Shown one piece after another: positions 30,999 through 39,731 of a stretch of 64,000 nucleotides of DNA (positions within the stretch are counted from its first letter, which is position 1; every line of letters starts with the position of its first letter). Origin of the DNA: Klebsiella oxytoca (lineage in GTDB: Bacteria; Pseudomonadota; Gammaproteobacteria; Enterobacterales; Enterobacteriaceae); NCBI RefSeq assembly GCF_009707385.1, contig NZ_CP046115.1, positions 2,604,001 to 2,668,000 on the forward strand. Direction: 5' to 3'. Below the pieces are notes generated by a model. That model had not been told where the DNA came from and did no database searches. It was given only the letters and a program-made list of their open reading frames with translations. The position numbers and the translations under genes were made by a program.

Positions 30999-32387
30999 TT
31001 ATTTTTTTGCCGGTTTACGCCGACCGTAAACCAGCCAGGTCACCAGTACGCAAACCACGTAAAACACCAGGAAGACTTTCATCGCTCCGACCGGGGAGCC
31101 GGTCATCGCCAGCGAGGTGCCGAAGGCTTTAGGGATAAAGAAGCCGCCAATCGCGCCGATAGCGGAGATAAAGCCGAGCGCCGCCGCGGTATCGGTTACC
31201 GCTTCGTGCTGGGCCTGTTCATCGCTGCCGCCGCGCTTCTTCACTCTGTCGATGGTGATTTGACGAAAGATCACGGCGATCATCTGGAAGGTAGAACCGC
31301 TGCCGAGCCCGGCGGTGAGGAACAGGCCCATGAACACCACGTAAAAGGCAACAAAACTACCTGAGCCGGTTCCGGGCAGGGTGAGGAACAGCAGGCCGGT
31401 GAACAGCGCCATTAAGATAAAATTTACCAGCGTAACCCGCACGCCCCCGAGGCGGTCGGAGATAATCCCGCCAAACGAACGCGCCAGCGCGCCGATGAAC
31501 GGCCCGAAGAAGGCCAGCTTAAGAATGTTAACCTCAGGAAACTGGGTTTTTGCCAGCATGGCGAAGCCGGCGGAAAAGCCGATAAACGAGCCAAAGGTAG
31601 CCAGGTAAAGCAGGCTCAGCAGCCACATATGCGGACGTTTCAGCACCGGCAGCTGCTCGCGAATGGAAGCCTTCGAGCTGGCGATATCGTTCATGCCTAC
31701 CCAGGCAGCAAGGGTGGCTATCACCAGCAGCGGTACCCAGACAAGAGCCGCGTTGCTTAGCGCCAGCGTGGAACCATCCTCCTGGGGAACCCCGTGAACC
31801 CCGAGAAAAGCAAAGATAGGGAGGAAGATGACCGCCGGGGCGATCATCTGCATCACGCTGACGCCGAGATTACCGAGCCCGCCGTTGATACCCAGCGCGC
31901 TGCCCTGTTGCGCTTTGGGAAAGAAAAAACTGATATTTCCCATGCTGGAGGCAAAGTTCGCCCCGGCAAAACCGCACAGTAAGGCAATTGTAATAAATAC
32001 CCAAAATGGAGTAGCGGTATTTTGTATGGCAATTCCCAACCAGATGCACGGGATCACCAGAATAACCGTGCTTAATACCGTCCAGTAACGTCCGCCAAAT
32101 ATAGGTACCATAAAGGAGTAGGGGACGCGTAATATGGCGCCGGAGAGTGACGGCAGGGCGGTTAATAAAAAGAGCTGATCGGTGGTGAAATTAAAGCCGA
32201 CTTTGTTGAGATTAACGGTAACGGCGCTAAATAACATCCAGACGCAAAAGGCGAGTAGCAGACAAGCTACGGAAATGCAAAGATTTCTGCGGGCAATTTT
32301 CTTTCCCTTATTCTCCCAAAACGCCGGGTTCTCTGGTTTCCACTCTTTTAGAAGATAATGATTCTTTTTCTCATTTTTGCTCAGCAT
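30999..32387 (-). CDS. narU: Nitrate/nitrite transporter NarU
   Basis: 462 aa, 12-helix major facilitator, same length as E. coli NarU. The nitrate signatures GFAGANFASSMGNISFFFPKAQQGSALGINGGLGNLG (after helix 4) and AGLGSGSTFQMIAVIFRQI (helix 11) are intact, as are the two substrate-binding Arg positions expected from NarK/NarU structures. Upstream of and co-oriented with narZYWV, as in E. coli. It moves nitrate in and nitrite out. Confidence 0.95.
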   Translation of the reverse strand: MLSKNEKKNHYLLKEWKPENPAFWENKGKKIARRNLCISVACLLLAFCVWMLFSAVTVNLNKVGFNFTTDQLFLLTALPSLSGAILRVPYSFMVPIFGGRYWTVLSTVILVIPCIWLGIAIQNTATPFWVFITIALLCGFAGANFASSMGNISFFFPKAQQGSALGINGGLGNLGVSVMQMIAPAVIFLPIFAFLGVHGVPQEDGSTLALSNAALVWVPLLVIATLAAWVGMNDIASSKASIREQLPVLKRPHMWLLSLLYLATFGSFIGFSAGFAMLAKTQFPEVNILKLAFFGPFIGALARSFGGIISDRLGGVRVTLVNFILMALFTGLLFLTLPGTGSGSFVAFYVVFMGLFLTAGLGSGSTFQMIAVIFRQITIDRVKKRGGSDEQAQHEAVTDTAAALGFISAIGAIGGFFIPKAFGTSLAMTGSPVGAMKVFLVFYVVCVLVTWLVYGRRKPAKK

Positions 32388-32577
32388 ATTGCCCTCGGAT
32401 GAACATTAACCAGTAAAAAAAGAATAAACTTGTAAAACAGCAAATTAATAAAAGGAATAAAACCAGGGGATGGGTGATCTATCGGTTGTAATTAATGAAG
32501 AATAGATAAGAAAAGCGCGTCGAAAGAAGACGCGCGGATAATATGGGGAGATAATTTGTTACAAAGTGTAAACGTAA

Positions 32578-33153
32578 TTAAAATAACTCCATCGATATAT
32601 AATGATTTATATATTGATTAAAGGCGGCATCATCAATTTCCTCCATACCCAGCGCATAAATACCATCCAGGCCGCAAACCAGGGCGATAAGCCGCCAGGC
32701 GATACTTTCCGCCTGGTCCTTTAGTCTGAACTCACCCGCTTCGGTCCCGCGCTGGATTATCTTCAGGGTCTCTTCATGCCACATGCTCATCGTAAGCAGA
32801 TAGGCCCCTTTGATGTCGCTGTCGCTATCGGCCAGCAGCTGCGCTTCGCGCCACAGACGAATGTACGGCTCAAGCCTGCCGTCATCGCTGCCCACCATTG
32901 AAAAAAGCCGTTCCCGCCAGGTGGCATCTTCGGCGACTAACGGCATGTCCATCATTTCACGAATCAGGCGCACAAAGGTATGGGCCTTCAACTCACCCGT
33001 GGAGGTGAAATGGTGGTGCAGCTGACCCGCAGAGACGCCGGCTTCGGCGGCGATCTGGCGGACGGTCATCGCGCTGAATCCGCCTCTCAGCGCGACGCGC
33101 ATGGCTGCCAGCACAATAACTTCCCGACGCGCATCGCGATTTAAGTAGCTCAT
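32578..33153 (-). CDS. smvR: TetR-family repressor SmvR
   Basis: 191 aa from the ATG at 33153. N-terminal TetR HTH at ~8-55 (RREVIVLAAMRVALRGGFSAMTVRQIAAEAGVSAGQLHHHFTSTGELKAH); the C-terminal ligand domain is the PsrA/YfiR-like type. It is divergent from smvA, the arrangement described in Klebsiella, where loss of SmvR raises SmvA efflux and tolerance to cationic biocides such as chlorhexidine. Two palindromes in the 117-bp gap are likely operators. The sequence looks intact. Confidence 0.87.
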   Translation of the reverse strand: MSYLNRDARREVIVLAAMRVALRGGFSAMTVRQIAAEAGVSAGQLHHHFTSTGELKAHTFVRLIREMMDMPLVAEDATWRERLFSMVGSDDGRLEPYIRLWREAQLLADSDSDIKGAYLLTMSMWHEETLKIIQRGTEAGEFRLKDQAESIAWRLIALVCGLDGIYALGMEEIDDAAFNQYINHYISMELF

Positions 33154-33192
33154 GACGTTTCTCACCTCTTTTTTTAGCGATAGTAACAAAAA

Positions 33193-33246
33193 GTTGGACA
33201 CTTGTTCAACATTGGGGCAGGATCGTCATGCTGGACGGTTGTCCAG
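33193..33246. promoter_or_regulatory. Two palindromic operator candidates for SmvR
   Basis: Site 1 (33193-33210) is gttggaca-ct-tgttcaac, one mismatch in 8-bp arms. Site 2 (33231-33246) is ctggac-ggtt-gtccag, perfect. Both share the core TGGAC...GTCCA/GTTCA and are centred 37 bp apart between smvR and smvA. Site 2 is close to the smvA start and site 1 close to smvR. Confidence 0.65.
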
Positions 33247-33270
33247 TTTTTAACGTAGAGGAAAAGTAGT

Positions 33271-34761
33271 ATGTCTCGGCAATGGTTTACGCTGATGGCG
33301 ATTTTGCTGGTTTATATTCCGGTGGCGATTGACGCCACTGTTCTGCATGTGGCTGCGCCAACCCTAAGCGTGGCGCTGGGTACCAGCGGCAACGAACTGT
33401 TATGGATTATTGATATCTATTCGCTGGTGATGGCCGGCATGGTGCTGCCGATGGGGGCGCTGGGCGACAAAATCGGCTTTAAACGGCTGCTGCTGCTCGG
33501 CAGCGGTATTTTTGGCACCGCCTCGCTGGCGGCGGCGTTTTCACCGACCGCGGAGACGTTGATTGCGTCCCGCGCTTTGCTGGCGATAGGGGCGGCCATG
33601 ATCGTTCCGGCGACCCTCGCCGGGATCCGCAGCACATTTACCCTTGCCCATCAGCGCAATATGGCTCTTGGCCTGTGGGCGGCCGTCGGTTCGGGAGGCG
33701 CGGCTTTCGGCCCGCTGATTGGCGGCGTGCTGCTGGAGCATTTTTACTGGGGAGCGGTATTCCTCATCAACGTGCCAATCGTGCTGCTGGTGATGGCGAT
33801 TAATGCCAAAGTGGTGCCGCGCCAGCCCGCCCGACGCGAGCAGCCCCTCAACTTTGTCCAGGCTCTGATCCTGATTGCCGCCATCCTGATGCTGGTATTT
33901 AGCGCCAAAACGGCCCTGAAAGGGCAAATGGCGCTGTGGTTAATCGCAATGGTGGCGATTGCGGGCGCCGCGATGCTGTACTGGTTTGTGCGTAAACAGC
34001 TGGCGGCGGCGCGGCCGATGGTCGATATGCGCTTATTCACCCATCGCATTATTTTAAGCGGGGTGATGATGGCGATGACTGCGCTGATTACCCTGGTCGG
34101 CTTCGAACTGCTGATGGCCCAGGAGCTACAGTTTGTGCACAACAAAACGCCCTTTGAAGCCGGACTGTTTATGCTGCCGTTGATGGTGGCAAGCGGCTTC
34201 AGCGGCCCCATCGCCGGGATGATGGTGTCACGAGTGGGTTTGCGTGAGGTGGCGACCGGCGGAATGTTGCTGAGCGCCCTGAGCTTTCTCGGTCTGTCGA
34301 TGACCGATTTCAGTACCCAGCAGTGGCAGGCCTGGGGACTGATGACGCTGCTCGGCTTTAGCGTCGCCAGCGCGCTGCTCGCCTCCAGCTCCGCGATTAT
34401 GGCCGCCGCGCCGAAGGAGAAAGCGGCGGCGGCGGGAGCCATCGAAACGATGGCCTATGAGCTGGGCGCGGGGCTGGGCATTGCGCTGTTTGGCCTGATC
34501 CTGTCCCGCAGCTATACCTCATCAATTGTTCTGCCCGGGGGGATCGACGGCGCAGCGGCGGAGCAGGCGGCATCCTCCATTAGCGAAGCGATTAAGCTGG
34601 CACAGTCGCTGCCCGCGATACAGGCACAAAGCCTGCTTGAAGCGGCAAGAGCGGCGTTTATCAATTCCCACAGCATCGTGCTGGCGACGGCTGGCGTTCT
34701 GCTTCTGCTGCTGGCGGCGGGGATCTGGCGTGGTCTGGCAAAAGCGCCGGAGTTAAATTAA
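33271..34761 (+). CDS. smvA: MFS multidrug efflux pump SmvA (DHA2, 14 helices)
   Basis: 496 aa. 14 hydrophobic segments of the QacA/SmvA drug:H+ antiporter group. The helix 1 motif IPVAIDATVLHVAAPTLS with Asp, motif A LPMGALGDKIGFKRLLLLG after helix 2 and motif C GSGGAAFGPLIGGVLLEHF in helix 5 are visible. It exports methyl viologen, acriflavine and cationic antiseptics in Salmonella and Klebsiella. Position next to narU also matches Salmonella. Regulated by the divergent SmvR. Confidence 0.93.
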   Translation: MSRQWFTLMAILLVYIPVAIDATVLHVAAPTLSVALGTSGNELLWIIDIYSLVMAGMVLPMGALGDKIGFKRLLLLGSGIFGTASLAAAFSPTAETLIASRALLAIGAAMIVPATLAGIRSTFTLAHQRNMALGLWAAVGSGGAAFGPLIGGVLLEHFYWGAVFLINVPIVLLVMAINAKVVPRQPARREQPLNFVQALILIAAILMLVFSAKTALKGQMALWLIAMVAIAGAAMLYWFVRKQLAAARPMVDMRLFTHRIILSGVMMAMTALITLVGFELLMAQELQFVHNKTPFEAGLFMLPLMVASGFSGPIAGMMVSRVGLREVATGGMLLSALSFLGLSMTDFSTQQWQAWGLMTLLGFSVASALLASSSAIMAAAPKEKAAAAGAIETMAYELGAGLGIALFGLILSRSYTSSIVLPGGIDGAAAEQAASSISEAIKLAQSLPAIQAQSLLEAARAAFINSHSIVLATAGVLLLLLAAGIWRGLAKAPELN

Positions 34762-34765
34762 CCCT

Positions 34766-35563
34766 TTATAGCTGAAGAGAAAGCTCCATCGCCGCCCGTC
34801 GTAAGGGGGCGAGGGCTTTCTCTTTCAGCGCCGCTGCGTTAGTGCTGCCTGCGGGAACGCCAACATTCAGCGCCGCCACCACCTGGCCGTTACGCGAAAG
34901 TAGCGGTACCGCCAGCGAACATAATCCCACCTCGATTTGCCGATCGGCGAGCGCATAGCCCTGCATGCGCACTCTGGCAATCTCCTGACGTAAACCCGGG
35001 ATATCGCAGAGGGTGTGCGGGGTATAGCGGATTAAATTAGCCCGTGACAGTGTCACGTCAAGTTGTTCTTCCGCTAAAGCGCTAAGCAGAACTCGTCCCA
35101 TGGAAGTGGCCCAGGCCGGCAGACGGCTGCCGCGACCAATATCCACGCTTAGCAAATTATTTACCGCCGTACGGGCGATATACAGAACGTTATCGCCGTC
35201 GAGCGTGGCGGCGGAGCAGGACTCTCCAAGGTTTTTACCCAGAGTATCCAGTGCGCTCTGCGCGGCTTTAGCCAGCGGCGTTCCGGCCAGGTAGGCGTGG
35301 CCTACCGCCAGGACGCGAGGCAGCAGTTCATAGCTACGGCCGTCCGGGCTATGCACCATCCCCAGCGCGGCAAGAGTATAGAGACAACGGCGCACTGCCG
35401 CGCGTGAGATCTGCGTTTTCTGGCTAAGCTGGGAAATGGTCAGACGCTGGCGCTGGGGGGTAAACGCGTTCAGCACCTCCAGCCCGCGCGCCAGGGATAG
35501 CATAAAGTTAGGGTCGTGTTCAGCCTGGCGGGCGCTGAGGGTATCAGGTTTTTTTTCGCTCAT
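34766..35563 (-). CDS. IclR-family regulator of the cat-ben operon
   Basis: 265 aa from the ATG at 35563 (after agagggg). N-terminal winged HTH (MLSLARGLEVLNAFTPQRQRLTISQLSQKTQISRAAVRRCLYTLAALGMV, ~28-80) and C-terminal IclR effector domain (GSRLPAWATSMGRVLLSAL; GLCSLAVPLLSRNGQVVAALNVGV). It resembles the PcaR/PcaU/CatR group that senses aromatic catabolism intermediates. It is divergent from catB, with a perfect inverted repeat in between. Most ben/cat operons use LysR (CatM/BenM) or AraC (BenR) proteins, so an IclR regulator here is notable. Confidence 0.87.
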   Translation of the reverse strand: MSEKKPDTLSARQAEHDPNFMLSLARGLEVLNAFTPQRQRLTISQLSQKTQISRAAVRRCLYTLAALGMVHSPDGRSYELLPRVLAVGHAYLAGTPLAKAAQSALDTLGKNLGESCSAATLDGDNVLYIARTAVNNLLSVDIGRGSRLPAWATSMGRVLLSALAEEQLDVTLSRANLIRYTPHTLCDIPGLRQEIARVRMQGYALADRQIEVGLCSLAVPLLSRNGQVVAALNVGVPAGSTNAAALKEKALAPLRRAAMELSLQL

Positions 35564-35691
35564 ATAACCCCTCTGTTGTTGAAGATATAGGCTCACGGAG
35601 CATCACTATATCGCGGGTAAAAAACGCGGCGATTCCTTGTGCTGGTTTTACCACGTCGATCACATTATTAACCTCAATTTAACAACTGCGT

Positions 35692-35719
35692 CGATAATCG
35701 CACAACATTTCGATTATCG
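35692..35719 (+). promoter_or_regulatory. IclR-type operator upstream of catB
   Basis: cgataatcg (35692-35700) and cgattatcg (35711-35719) form a perfect 9-bp inverted repeat with a 10-nt spacer. It ends 3 bp before a candidate -35 TTGACC (35723-35728), which has an 18-nt spacer to TATTGT (35747-35752). That placement suits transcription activation of the cat-ben operon. Confidence 0.62.
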
Positions 35720-35823
35720 CCGTTGACCGGGTCTATTGCGCAGTCCTATTGTCAAAAGCATCGTTACCCCACGTTATGAACAGGGGTATGAAAAGTTATG
35801 TATTTCATCACCAGGACAAAAAG

Positions 35824-36942
35824 ATGACCGCGACCATTGAACGTATTGAAAGCTGGCTGGTAGATATCCCGACCATTCGGCCGCATAAGCTCTCCATGAC
35901 CACGATGGGCTGCCAGACGCTGGCGATCGTCCGCCTGACCCGTTCGGATGGGATTTGCGGTATTGGCGAAGCGACTACCATTGGCGGGCTGAGCTACGGC
36001 GTGGAGAGCCCGGAAGCCATCGTGTCGGCAATTAACCATTACCTGACGCCGCTGCTGAAAGGCCAGGCGGCCGATAATTTAAATGCCCTGACCGCCCGTA
36101 TGAACAGCGCGGTTAAAGGCAACACTTTTGCTAAATCAGCCATTGAAACTGCGCTGCTGGATGCGCAGGGTAAGGCGCTTGGTCTGCCGGTTTCCGCGCT
36201 GCTTGGCGGGGCGCTGACAACTTCGCTGCCGGTCCTGTGGACTCTGGCCAGCGGCGACACCGAGAAAGATATCGCCGAGGGGGAAAAGCTGCTGGCAGAA
36301 CGCCGCCATCAGGCATTTAAGTTGAAAATCGGCGCCCGCGAGCTAACCACCGACCTGCGCCATACCCGGGCGATTGTGGAAGCGCTGGGAGACCGGGCCA
36401 GCATCCGCGTTGACGTCAATCAGGCGTGGGATGCCACCGCCGCGGCAAAGGGTTGCCGCGAACTGGCGGCGATGGGAGTGGATCTGATTGAACAGCCGGT
36501 CAGCGCCCAGGATGACGCTGCGCTGGTGCGCCTCAGCCATCATATTGACGCGGCCATTCTGGCCGATGAAGCGGTGGCGACCCACTACGATGGCTATCGC
36601 CTGGCGCAGCAGGGCTTTAGCGGAGCCTATGCGCTTAAGATTGCCAAAGCAGGGGGACCGAATAGCGTACTTGCGCTGGCAAAAGTCGCGCAAGCGGCGG
36701 GAATCGGGCTTTACGGCGGCACGATGCTTGAGGGAACCGTTGGCACTCTGGCCTCGCTGCACGCCTGGTCGACGCTCCCCCTGCAGTGGGGCAGCGAGAT
36801 GTTTGGTCCGCTGTTGCTGAAGGACGATATTGTCAGCGTCCCGCTCACCTTTGCCGAAGGCGCAGTGACGCTGCCGCAAACGCCGGGTCTTGGCGTTGAA
36901 CTGGATGAAGACAAGCTGCGGTTCTATAGCCGCAAAGCGTAA
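35824..36942 (+). CDS. catB: Muconate cycloisomerase CatB
   Basis: 372 aa enolase-superfamily enzyme converting cis,cis-muconate to (+)-muconolactone. The catalytic lysines are in FKLKIG (Lys166, Lys168), and the Mn2+ ligands fit Asp197 (RVDVNQ), Glu223 (LIEQP) and Asp248 (LADEA). The frame is open back to 35749, but the ATG at 35824 after aggacaaaaag gives the family N-terminus (MTATIERIESWLVDIPTIRPH). First gene of catBCA-benABCD. Confidence 0.94.
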   Translation: MTATIERIESWLVDIPTIRPHKLSMTTMGCQTLAIVRLTRSDGICGIGEATTIGGLSYGVESPEAIVSAINHYLTPLLKGQAADNLNALTARMNSAVKGNTFAKSAIETALLDAQGKALGLPVSALLGGALTTSLPVLWTLASGDTEKDIAEGEKLLAERRHQAFKLKIGARELTTDLRHTRAIVEALGDRASIRVDVNQAWDATAAAKGCRELAAMGVDLIEQPVSAQDDAALVRLSHHIDAAILADEAVATHYDGYRLAQQGFSGAYALKIAKAGGPNSVLALAKVAQAAGIGLYGGTMLEGTVGTLASLHAWSTLPLQWGSEMFGPLLLKDDIVSVPLTFAEGAVTLPQTPGLGVELDEDKLRFYSRKA

Positions 36943-36954
36943 CGGAGAATTATT

Positions 36955-37245
36955 ATGCTTTTTAAAGTCGATATGACCGTGAATATTCCGCTGGGATTTC
37001 CTGCCGATGAAATAGAGGAAATTAAACGGCGCGAAAAAAACTATTCTCAACAACTTCAGCGTGAAGGTAAATGGCGGCACATCTGGCGCGTTGCCGGTCT
37101 TTACGCCAACGTCAGTATTTTTGATGTTAAAGATGCTGAAGAGCTGCATCAAATTTTAATGGCTTTACCACTATATCCATTTATACAAATTCGCGTGGAG
37201 GCGCTCTGTCGTCATCCTTCATCGATTCGCGAAGACGACCGTTAA
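36955..37245 (+). CDS. catC: Muconolactone delta-isomerase CatC
   Basis: 96 aa, the usual length of this small decameric ferredoxin-like-fold enzyme. The start MLFKVDMTVNIPLGFPADE, then REKNYSQQLQREGKWRHIWRV and YPFIQIRVEALCRHPSSIRED are characteristic. It isomerises muconolactone to 3-oxoadipate enol-lactone. It lies 12 nt after catB with a ggag site. The later steps (enol-lactone hydrolase, pcaIJF) are not in this window. Confidence 0.95.
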   Translation: MLFKVDMTVNIPLGFPADEIEEIKRREKNYSQQLQREGKWRHIWRVAGLYANVSIFDVKDAEELHQILMALPLYPFIQIRVEALCRHPSSIREDDR

Positions 37246-37266
37246 TAAATAATAATCACTAACCTC

Positions 37267-37286
37267 TCGCCGAAGCCATTCGGCGA
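37267..37286 (+). other. Intra-operon hairpin between catC and catA
   Basis: Perfect 8-bp stem tcgccgaa / ttcggcga with loop gcca, 21 nt after the catC stop and 29 nt before catA. No U-run, so RNA stability or processing is more likely than termination. Confidence 0.55.
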
Positions 37287-37315
37287 ATATCCTACAACAA
37301 TAAGTGAGAATAATT

Positions 37316-38242
37316 ATGAGTAATGCATTCGTACAACAAGATGCTGTGCAAAATTTATTGCGTGAAAGCGCTGGTTTAAATGCTGGCGGCGGCGATGAAC
37401 GTTTTAAAACGATTATTCACCGTCTGCTGGAAAACGTCTGCACGCTGATTGATGAATATAACGTTACGGAAGAAGAGTTCTGGCATGCGGTTAATTATCT
37501 GCATGAGCTGGGCGGGCGCCAGGAGGCGGCGCTGCTGGCGGCAGGTCTCGGTCTTGAACACTTCCTCGACCTGCGTCAGGATGCTATTGATGCCGCAGCG
37601 CAGCGTGAAACCGGCACTCCTCGTACCATTGAAGGCCCGCTGTACGTGGCGAACGCGCCGCTGGCCGACGGGCATACCCGTATGGATGATGGTAAAGATG
37701 CAGGGGAAGTTATGTGGCTTTATGGTCAGGTGAACGATAATCAGGGCCGTCCTGTCGCCAATGCTATTGTTGATATCTGGCACGCAAATACCCTTGGGAA
37801 CTACTCTTTCTTCGATAAAAGCCAGAGTGAATACAACCTGCGTCGCCGCATCCGTACCGGCGCCGATGGCCGCTATAGCGTGCGCAGCATAATGCCTTCC
37901 GGCTACGGCTGCCCGCCGGATGGACCGACGCAAAAACTGCTCGATCGGCTGGGGCGTCACGGAAATCGTCCGGCGCATATTCACTTCTTCGTCTCTGCGC
38001 CAGGCTATAAACATTTGACCAGCCAGATCAATCTCAACGGCGACAAATATCTGTGGGATGATTTCGCGTTCGCCACCCGTGATGGCCTGATTGCCGACCC
38101 GGTAAAAGTAACCGATCGCGAGCTTATTCAGCAGCGCGAGCTGGAAGGGGAACATACCGAAGTGCGCTTTGATTTTATCCTGTGTAAAGCGCTTAACGCC
38201 GAAGAAGAACACCGCGGTACGCGCCTGCGCGCGCAGGAATAA
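37316..38242 (+). CDS. catA: Catechol 1,2-dioxygenase CatA
   Basis: 308 aa intradiol ring-cleavage enzyme, catechol + O2 to cis,cis-muconate. The non-heme Fe(III) ligands are Tyr163 (LGNYSFF), Tyr197 (PSGYGCP), His221 and His223 (RPAHIHF). The N-terminal helical linker (10-110) is the dimer-forming domain. The ATG at 37316 is taken rather than the in-frame one at 37304 because it is spaced correctly from aagtgaga. Confidence 0.95.
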   Translation: MSNAFVQQDAVQNLLRESAGLNAGGGDERFKTIIHRLLENVCTLIDEYNVTEEEFWHAVNYLHELGGRQEAALLAAGLGLEHFLDLRQDAIDAAAQRETGTPRTIEGPLYVANAPLADGHTRMDDGKDAGEVMWLYGQVNDNQGRPVANAIVDIWHANTLGNYSFFDKSQSEYNLRRRIRTGADGRYSVRSIMPSGYGCPPDGPTQKLLDRLGRHGNRPAHIHFFVSAPGYKHLTSQINLNGDKYLWDDFAFATRDGLIADPVKVTDRELIQQRELEGEHTEVRFDFILCKALNAEEEHRGTRLRAQE

Positions 38243-38258
38243 AGCGCTGCGTTAATGC

Positions 38259-38289
38259 TATTCTCCGGCTATATCGCGGCCGGAGAATA
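38259..38289 (+). other. Intra-operon hairpin between catA and benA
   Basis: Perfect 11-bp stem (tattctccggc / gccggagaata) with a 9-nt loop in the 106-bp catA-benA gap. No U-run follows. It may stabilise the upstream cat message or mark a processing site, allowing different levels of cat and ben products. Confidence 0.6.
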
Positions 38290-38348
38290 AAGCACAATCC
38301 CGAGTAATCAGTTTTTCTATTCCTGAATTATGCAGGAGGGGCCAACTC

Positions 38349-39731
38349 ATGCAAAAAACGTTCACTACATTAAAAGATAAAATCAGCAATGCATTAATTG
38401 TTGACCGTGAAAAACATATTTATCGCTGCCATCGCTCTATATTTACCGACCAGCAGCTATTTGATTTTGAAATGAAGCATATATTCGAAGGTAACTGGTT
38501 GTTCCTTGCTCATGAGAGCCAGATTCCGGAGCCCGGGGATTATTACACCCTGACCCTTGGGCGCCAGCCGGTGATGATTACCCGCGATAAAAAGAATGAA
38601 CTGCATGCGCTAATTAACAGCTGCGCCCATCGCGGAGCGATGTTATGTCGGCGCAAAACCGGTAATAAAAATTCATTTACCTGTCCGTTTCACGGCTGGA
38701 CGTTCAGCAATAACGGCAAGCTTTTAAAAGCTAAAGATGAAAGCACCGGCGGTTATCCCGAGAGCTTTAAACATGAAGGCTCGCATGATTTAAAAAAGCT
38801 GCCGCAATTTCAATCGTATCGCGGATTTTTGTTCGGCAGCCTGAATGCTGATGTGCAGCCGCTGGAGGAGTATCTCGGCGAAACCCGCAAAATTATCGAC
38901 CTGATCGTCGACCAGGCTCCGGAAGGACTGGAGGTTCTTAACGGCTCTTCAAGCTATGTTTACGAAGGCAACTGGAAGCTGGGGGCGGAAAACGGCGCTG
39001 ACGGCTATCACGTTAGCGTGGTGCACTGGAACTACGCCTCCACGATGTCGCGCCGCAACTACGAAGCGGAAGGAACACATGCGGTAGACGCAAACGGCTG
39101 GTCGAAAAGCGTTGGTGGCGGATACGGCTTTGAGAATGGGCATATGCTGCTCTGGACCCGGGCGCTTAACCCGGAAGTGCGTCCGGTCTATGAACATCGC
39201 GAACGTCTGCAGGCTGAGTTCGGCGAGTCTCGCGCCGATCGGATGGTCAACGAAACGCGCAACCTGTGCCTCTATCCGAACGTCTATCTGATGGATCAGT
39301 TTTCGACCCAGATCCGCGTGATCCGCCCCATCGCGGTGGATAAAACCGAAGTCACTATCTGGTGCTTCGCGCCGAAGGGCGAATCTGACCAGGCGCGGGC
39401 GCTGCGTATTCGCCAGTATGAGGATTTCTTCAACGTTAGCGGCATGGGGACGCCCGACGATCTGGAAGAGTTTAGCGCCTGCCAGCGCGGTTATCTCGCT
39501 GAGAATCTGGCATGGAGCGACCTCAGCCGCGGGGCGCTGCACTGGGTCGACGGCCCTGACGAACACGCCCTTCAGGCGGGCTTCAGGCCGCAGCTAAGTG
39601 GGGTGAAATCGGAAGATGAAGCGCTGTATATCGCCCACCATCATCACTGGCAAAACGTGATGCTGGCGGCGCTGGAAAAAGAGCAGCAGCGCTACGACCA
39701 GTCGATCACTCAGCGCGTGGAGGTGGTCTGA
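38349..39731 (+). CDS. benA: Benzoate 1,2-dioxygenase large (alpha) subunit BenA
   Basis: 460 aa. Rieske [2Fe-2S] ligands Cys92, His94 (SCAHRGAM) and Cys112, His115 (TCPFHGW). The mononuclear iron site is GADGYHVSVVHWNY with His221 and His226 and bridging Asp218. With BenB and BenC it dihydroxylates benzoate to the cis-1,2-diol carboxylate. The downstream benD gene favours benzoate rather than anthranilate (antABC lacks a dehydrogenase). It overlaps benB by one base. Confidence 0.94.
   Translation: MQKTFTTLKDKISNALIVDREKHIYRCHRSIFTDQQLFDFEMKHIFEGNWLFLAHESQIPEPGDYYTLTLGRQPVMITRDKKNELHALINSCAHRGAMLCRRKTGNKNSFTCPFHGWTFSNNGKLLKAKDESTGGYPESFKHEGSHDLKKLPQFQSYRGFLFGSLNADVQPLEEYLGETRKIIDLIVDQAPEGLEVLNGSSSYVYEGNWKLGAENGADGYHVSVVHWNYASTMSRRNYEAEGTHAVDANGWSKSVGGGYGFENGHMLLWTRALNPEVRPVYEHRERLQAEFGESRADRMVNETRNLCLYPNVYLMDQFSTQIRVIRPIAVDKTEVTIWCFAPKGESDQARALRIRQYEDFFNVSGMGTPDDLEEFSACQRGYLAENLAWSDLSRGALHWVDGPDEHALQAGFRPQLSGVKSEDEALYIAHHHHWQNVMLAALEKEQQRYDQSITQRVEVV

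Noticed and set aside
35749..35823. N-terminal extension of CatB
   Set aside because: The ATG at 35824 has a good ribosome site and gives the family N-terminus; the extension overlaps the promoter -10.
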